Shown: piece after piece, positions 4,330 to 5,205 of the stretch | How the letters are laid out: every line of letters starts with the position of its first letter | How positions within the stretch are numbered: position 1 is the stretch's first letter | Origin: Alphaproteobacteria bacterium UBA685 | GTDB taxonomy: Bacteria > Pseudomonadota > Alphaproteobacteria > Puniceispirillales > Puniceispirillaceae | Reading direction: 5' to 3' | DNA: 5,205 nt | Assembly (NCBI GenBank): GCA_002299005.1 | Contig: DBMZ01000064.1 | Span: 1-5,205, forward strand | Translations under genes and position numbers: made by a program | The notes under the pieces: generated by a model | What the model was told of the DNA's origin: nothing | What the model saw: only the letters and a program-made list of their open reading frames with translations | Database searches by the model: none

Positions 4330-5205
4330 TTAAAGCTCGTTTTTCTCAGTCTTGCGACGAGCCATCTCGCGCACACGAAGGCGCAAGGCTTGCAGGCGGA
4401 TAAAGCCATGCGCGTCATTATGATCATAATCACCCTGGCCTTCTTCGAACGTCACCAAATCTTCTGAATAAAGAGAATTAGGTGACTTGCGGCCTGTGAC
4501 AATCACATTGCCCTTATACAGCTTTAGACGCACAGTGCCGTTGACCACAGGCTGGCTGGCATCAATGGCCGCTTGCAGCATCTCGCGCTCAGGGCTGAAC
4601 CAAAAACCATTATAAACCAATTCCGCATAACGTGGCATCAGCTCATCCTTTAGGTGGGCGGCGCCTCTATCAAGGGTGATTGATTCAACCGCACGACGCG
4701 CTTCTAGCAAGATTGTGCCGCCAGGTGTCTCATAGATGCCGCGTGACTTCATACCCACAAAACGGTTTTCAACAAGGTCAAGACGGCCAATGCCGTTCAT
4801 GCCGCCAAGGCGGTTTAATTCGGTCAACAAATCAGCTGGTGAGAGCGCCTTGCCATCAATCGCGACAGGGTCACCATGATGGAATGTCACCTCAATTTCA
4901 GTCGGGCTGTCTGGCGCATCTTCTGGCGAGACAGAGCGTGAGAAGACATATTCCTCTGGGCCAACCCATGGGTCTTCCAGCACTTTGCCTTCTGCTGAGA
5001 TATGAAGCAGGTTCGCATCGACAGAGAAAGGTGCCTCGCCTCTTTTGTCTTTTGGCACAGGAATTTGGTTCGCCTCAGCATAGGCAATCAGCCTTGTTCT
5101 TGAGGCCAAATCTCATTCACGCCAAGGGGCCATAACTTTGATGTCAGGCTTTAGCGCATAATAGCCAAGCTCAAACCGCACCTGATCATTGCCCGTGCCT
5201 GTTGC
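4330..5205 (-). CDS. argG: Argininosuccinate synthase, 3' part, interrupted by in-frame TGA
   Basis: Codes for the last 291 codons of argininosuccinate synthase (full family length about 400; roughly the first 115 residues lie beyond the right edge). The enzyme joins citrulline and aspartate using ATP in arginine synthesis, as a cytoplasmic tetramer. Family motifs in order: [19 protein letters not shown] at the edge, [69 protein letters not shown], then [13 protein letters not shown]. The frame is continuous and conserved except for TGA at 5113-5115, where the family has Trp. The downstream 259 codons remain open to TAA at 4330, with no frameshift. If translated by the standard code, the product would stop about two fifths of the way in and be inactive. 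It could be a recent pseudogene, a base error near an assembly end, or suppressed. The first Thr in TGTGND replaces the usual Lys. The gene faces the small ORF and shares its terminator. Confidence 0.92.
5113..5115 (-). other. In-frame TGA at a conserved Trp codon of argG
   Basis: Minus-strand reading gives CCT TGG CGT GAA TGA GAT TTG GCC, i.e. PWRE-stop-DLA, where homologues have PWREWDL. A single G-to-A change from TGG explains it. Confidence 0.9.

Noticed and set aside
4330..5109. A separate shorter gene starting at TTG 5109
   Set aside because: The TTG is simply the Leu of WDLA in ArgG, with no ribosome binding site, and the conserved frame continues upstream beyond the TGA.
2504..5115. 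UGA read as Trp throughout (genetic code 4)
   Set aside because: Only one TGA against 20 TGG at Trp codons. The exporter ends at TGA at its natural length; reading on would add 46 codons antisense to the carbonic anhydrase gene.
5113..5115. UGA in argG as selenocysteine
   Set aside because: ArgG has no catalytic Cys or Sec at this position; homologues have Trp, and Trp to Sec is not a known exchange.
4680..5135. 151-codon plus-strand reading frame opposite argG
   Set aside because: Antisense shadow of conserved argG; no family resemblance and Gln/Arg/His-rich low-sense composition.

Overview
The window reads like ordinary chromosome from an alphaproteobacterium. The ArgG, Fe-type superoxide dismutase and gamma carbonic anhydrase all have the flavour of that class, and base composition is close to balanced. 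A marine SAR116-like lineage would fit, but this is an impression from protein style, not a test. No mobile element, CRISPR array, rRNA or tRNA was recognised.

Layout from left to right. A strong bidirectional hairpin terminator sits at the left edge (1-39). Next is a minus-strand aldehyde dehydrogenase of the succinate-semialdehyde type (gabD, 69-1535). A 140-base divergent intergenic stretch with a 15-base perfect palindrome separates it from a plus-strand TauE/SafE-family membrane exporter (1676-2506). The exporter converges, three bases apart, on a minus-strand gamma-class carbonic anhydrase (2510-3106). A second divergent intergenic region, with several short inverted repeats, leads to a plus-strand iron superoxide dismutase (sodB, 3245-3847). 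A stretch of terminator-like hairpins follows, then a small unrecognised ORF with a hydrophobic N-terminus (about 4071-4298). Its stop codon lies inside a perfect 11-bp hairpin. That hairpin also serves the converging minus-strand argG, whose 3' part fills the right end (4330-5205, 5' end outside the window).

The most notable observation is in argG. The reading frame stays open and highly conserved on both sides of one in-frame TGA (5113-5115), at the position of the tryptophan in the family motif APWREWDL. The other 20 tryptophans in the window's genes are all TGG, and the exporter gene ends at a TGA. A point nonsense mutation or a base error is therefore much more likely than a changed genetic code.

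Functionally the genes look like independent housekeeping units, not one pathway: semialdehyde oxidation, anion export, CO2/bicarbonate chemistry, superoxide defence and arginine synthesis. One possible link is the divergent dehydrogenase/exporter pair. It resembles the SafD/SafE pairing (sulfoacetaldehyde oxidation plus sulfoacetate export) known from taurine-nitrogen assimilation in marine bacteria. The dehydrogenase, however, has every residue expected of a normal succinate-semialdehyde dehydrogenase. I did not find a clear new biological system here.
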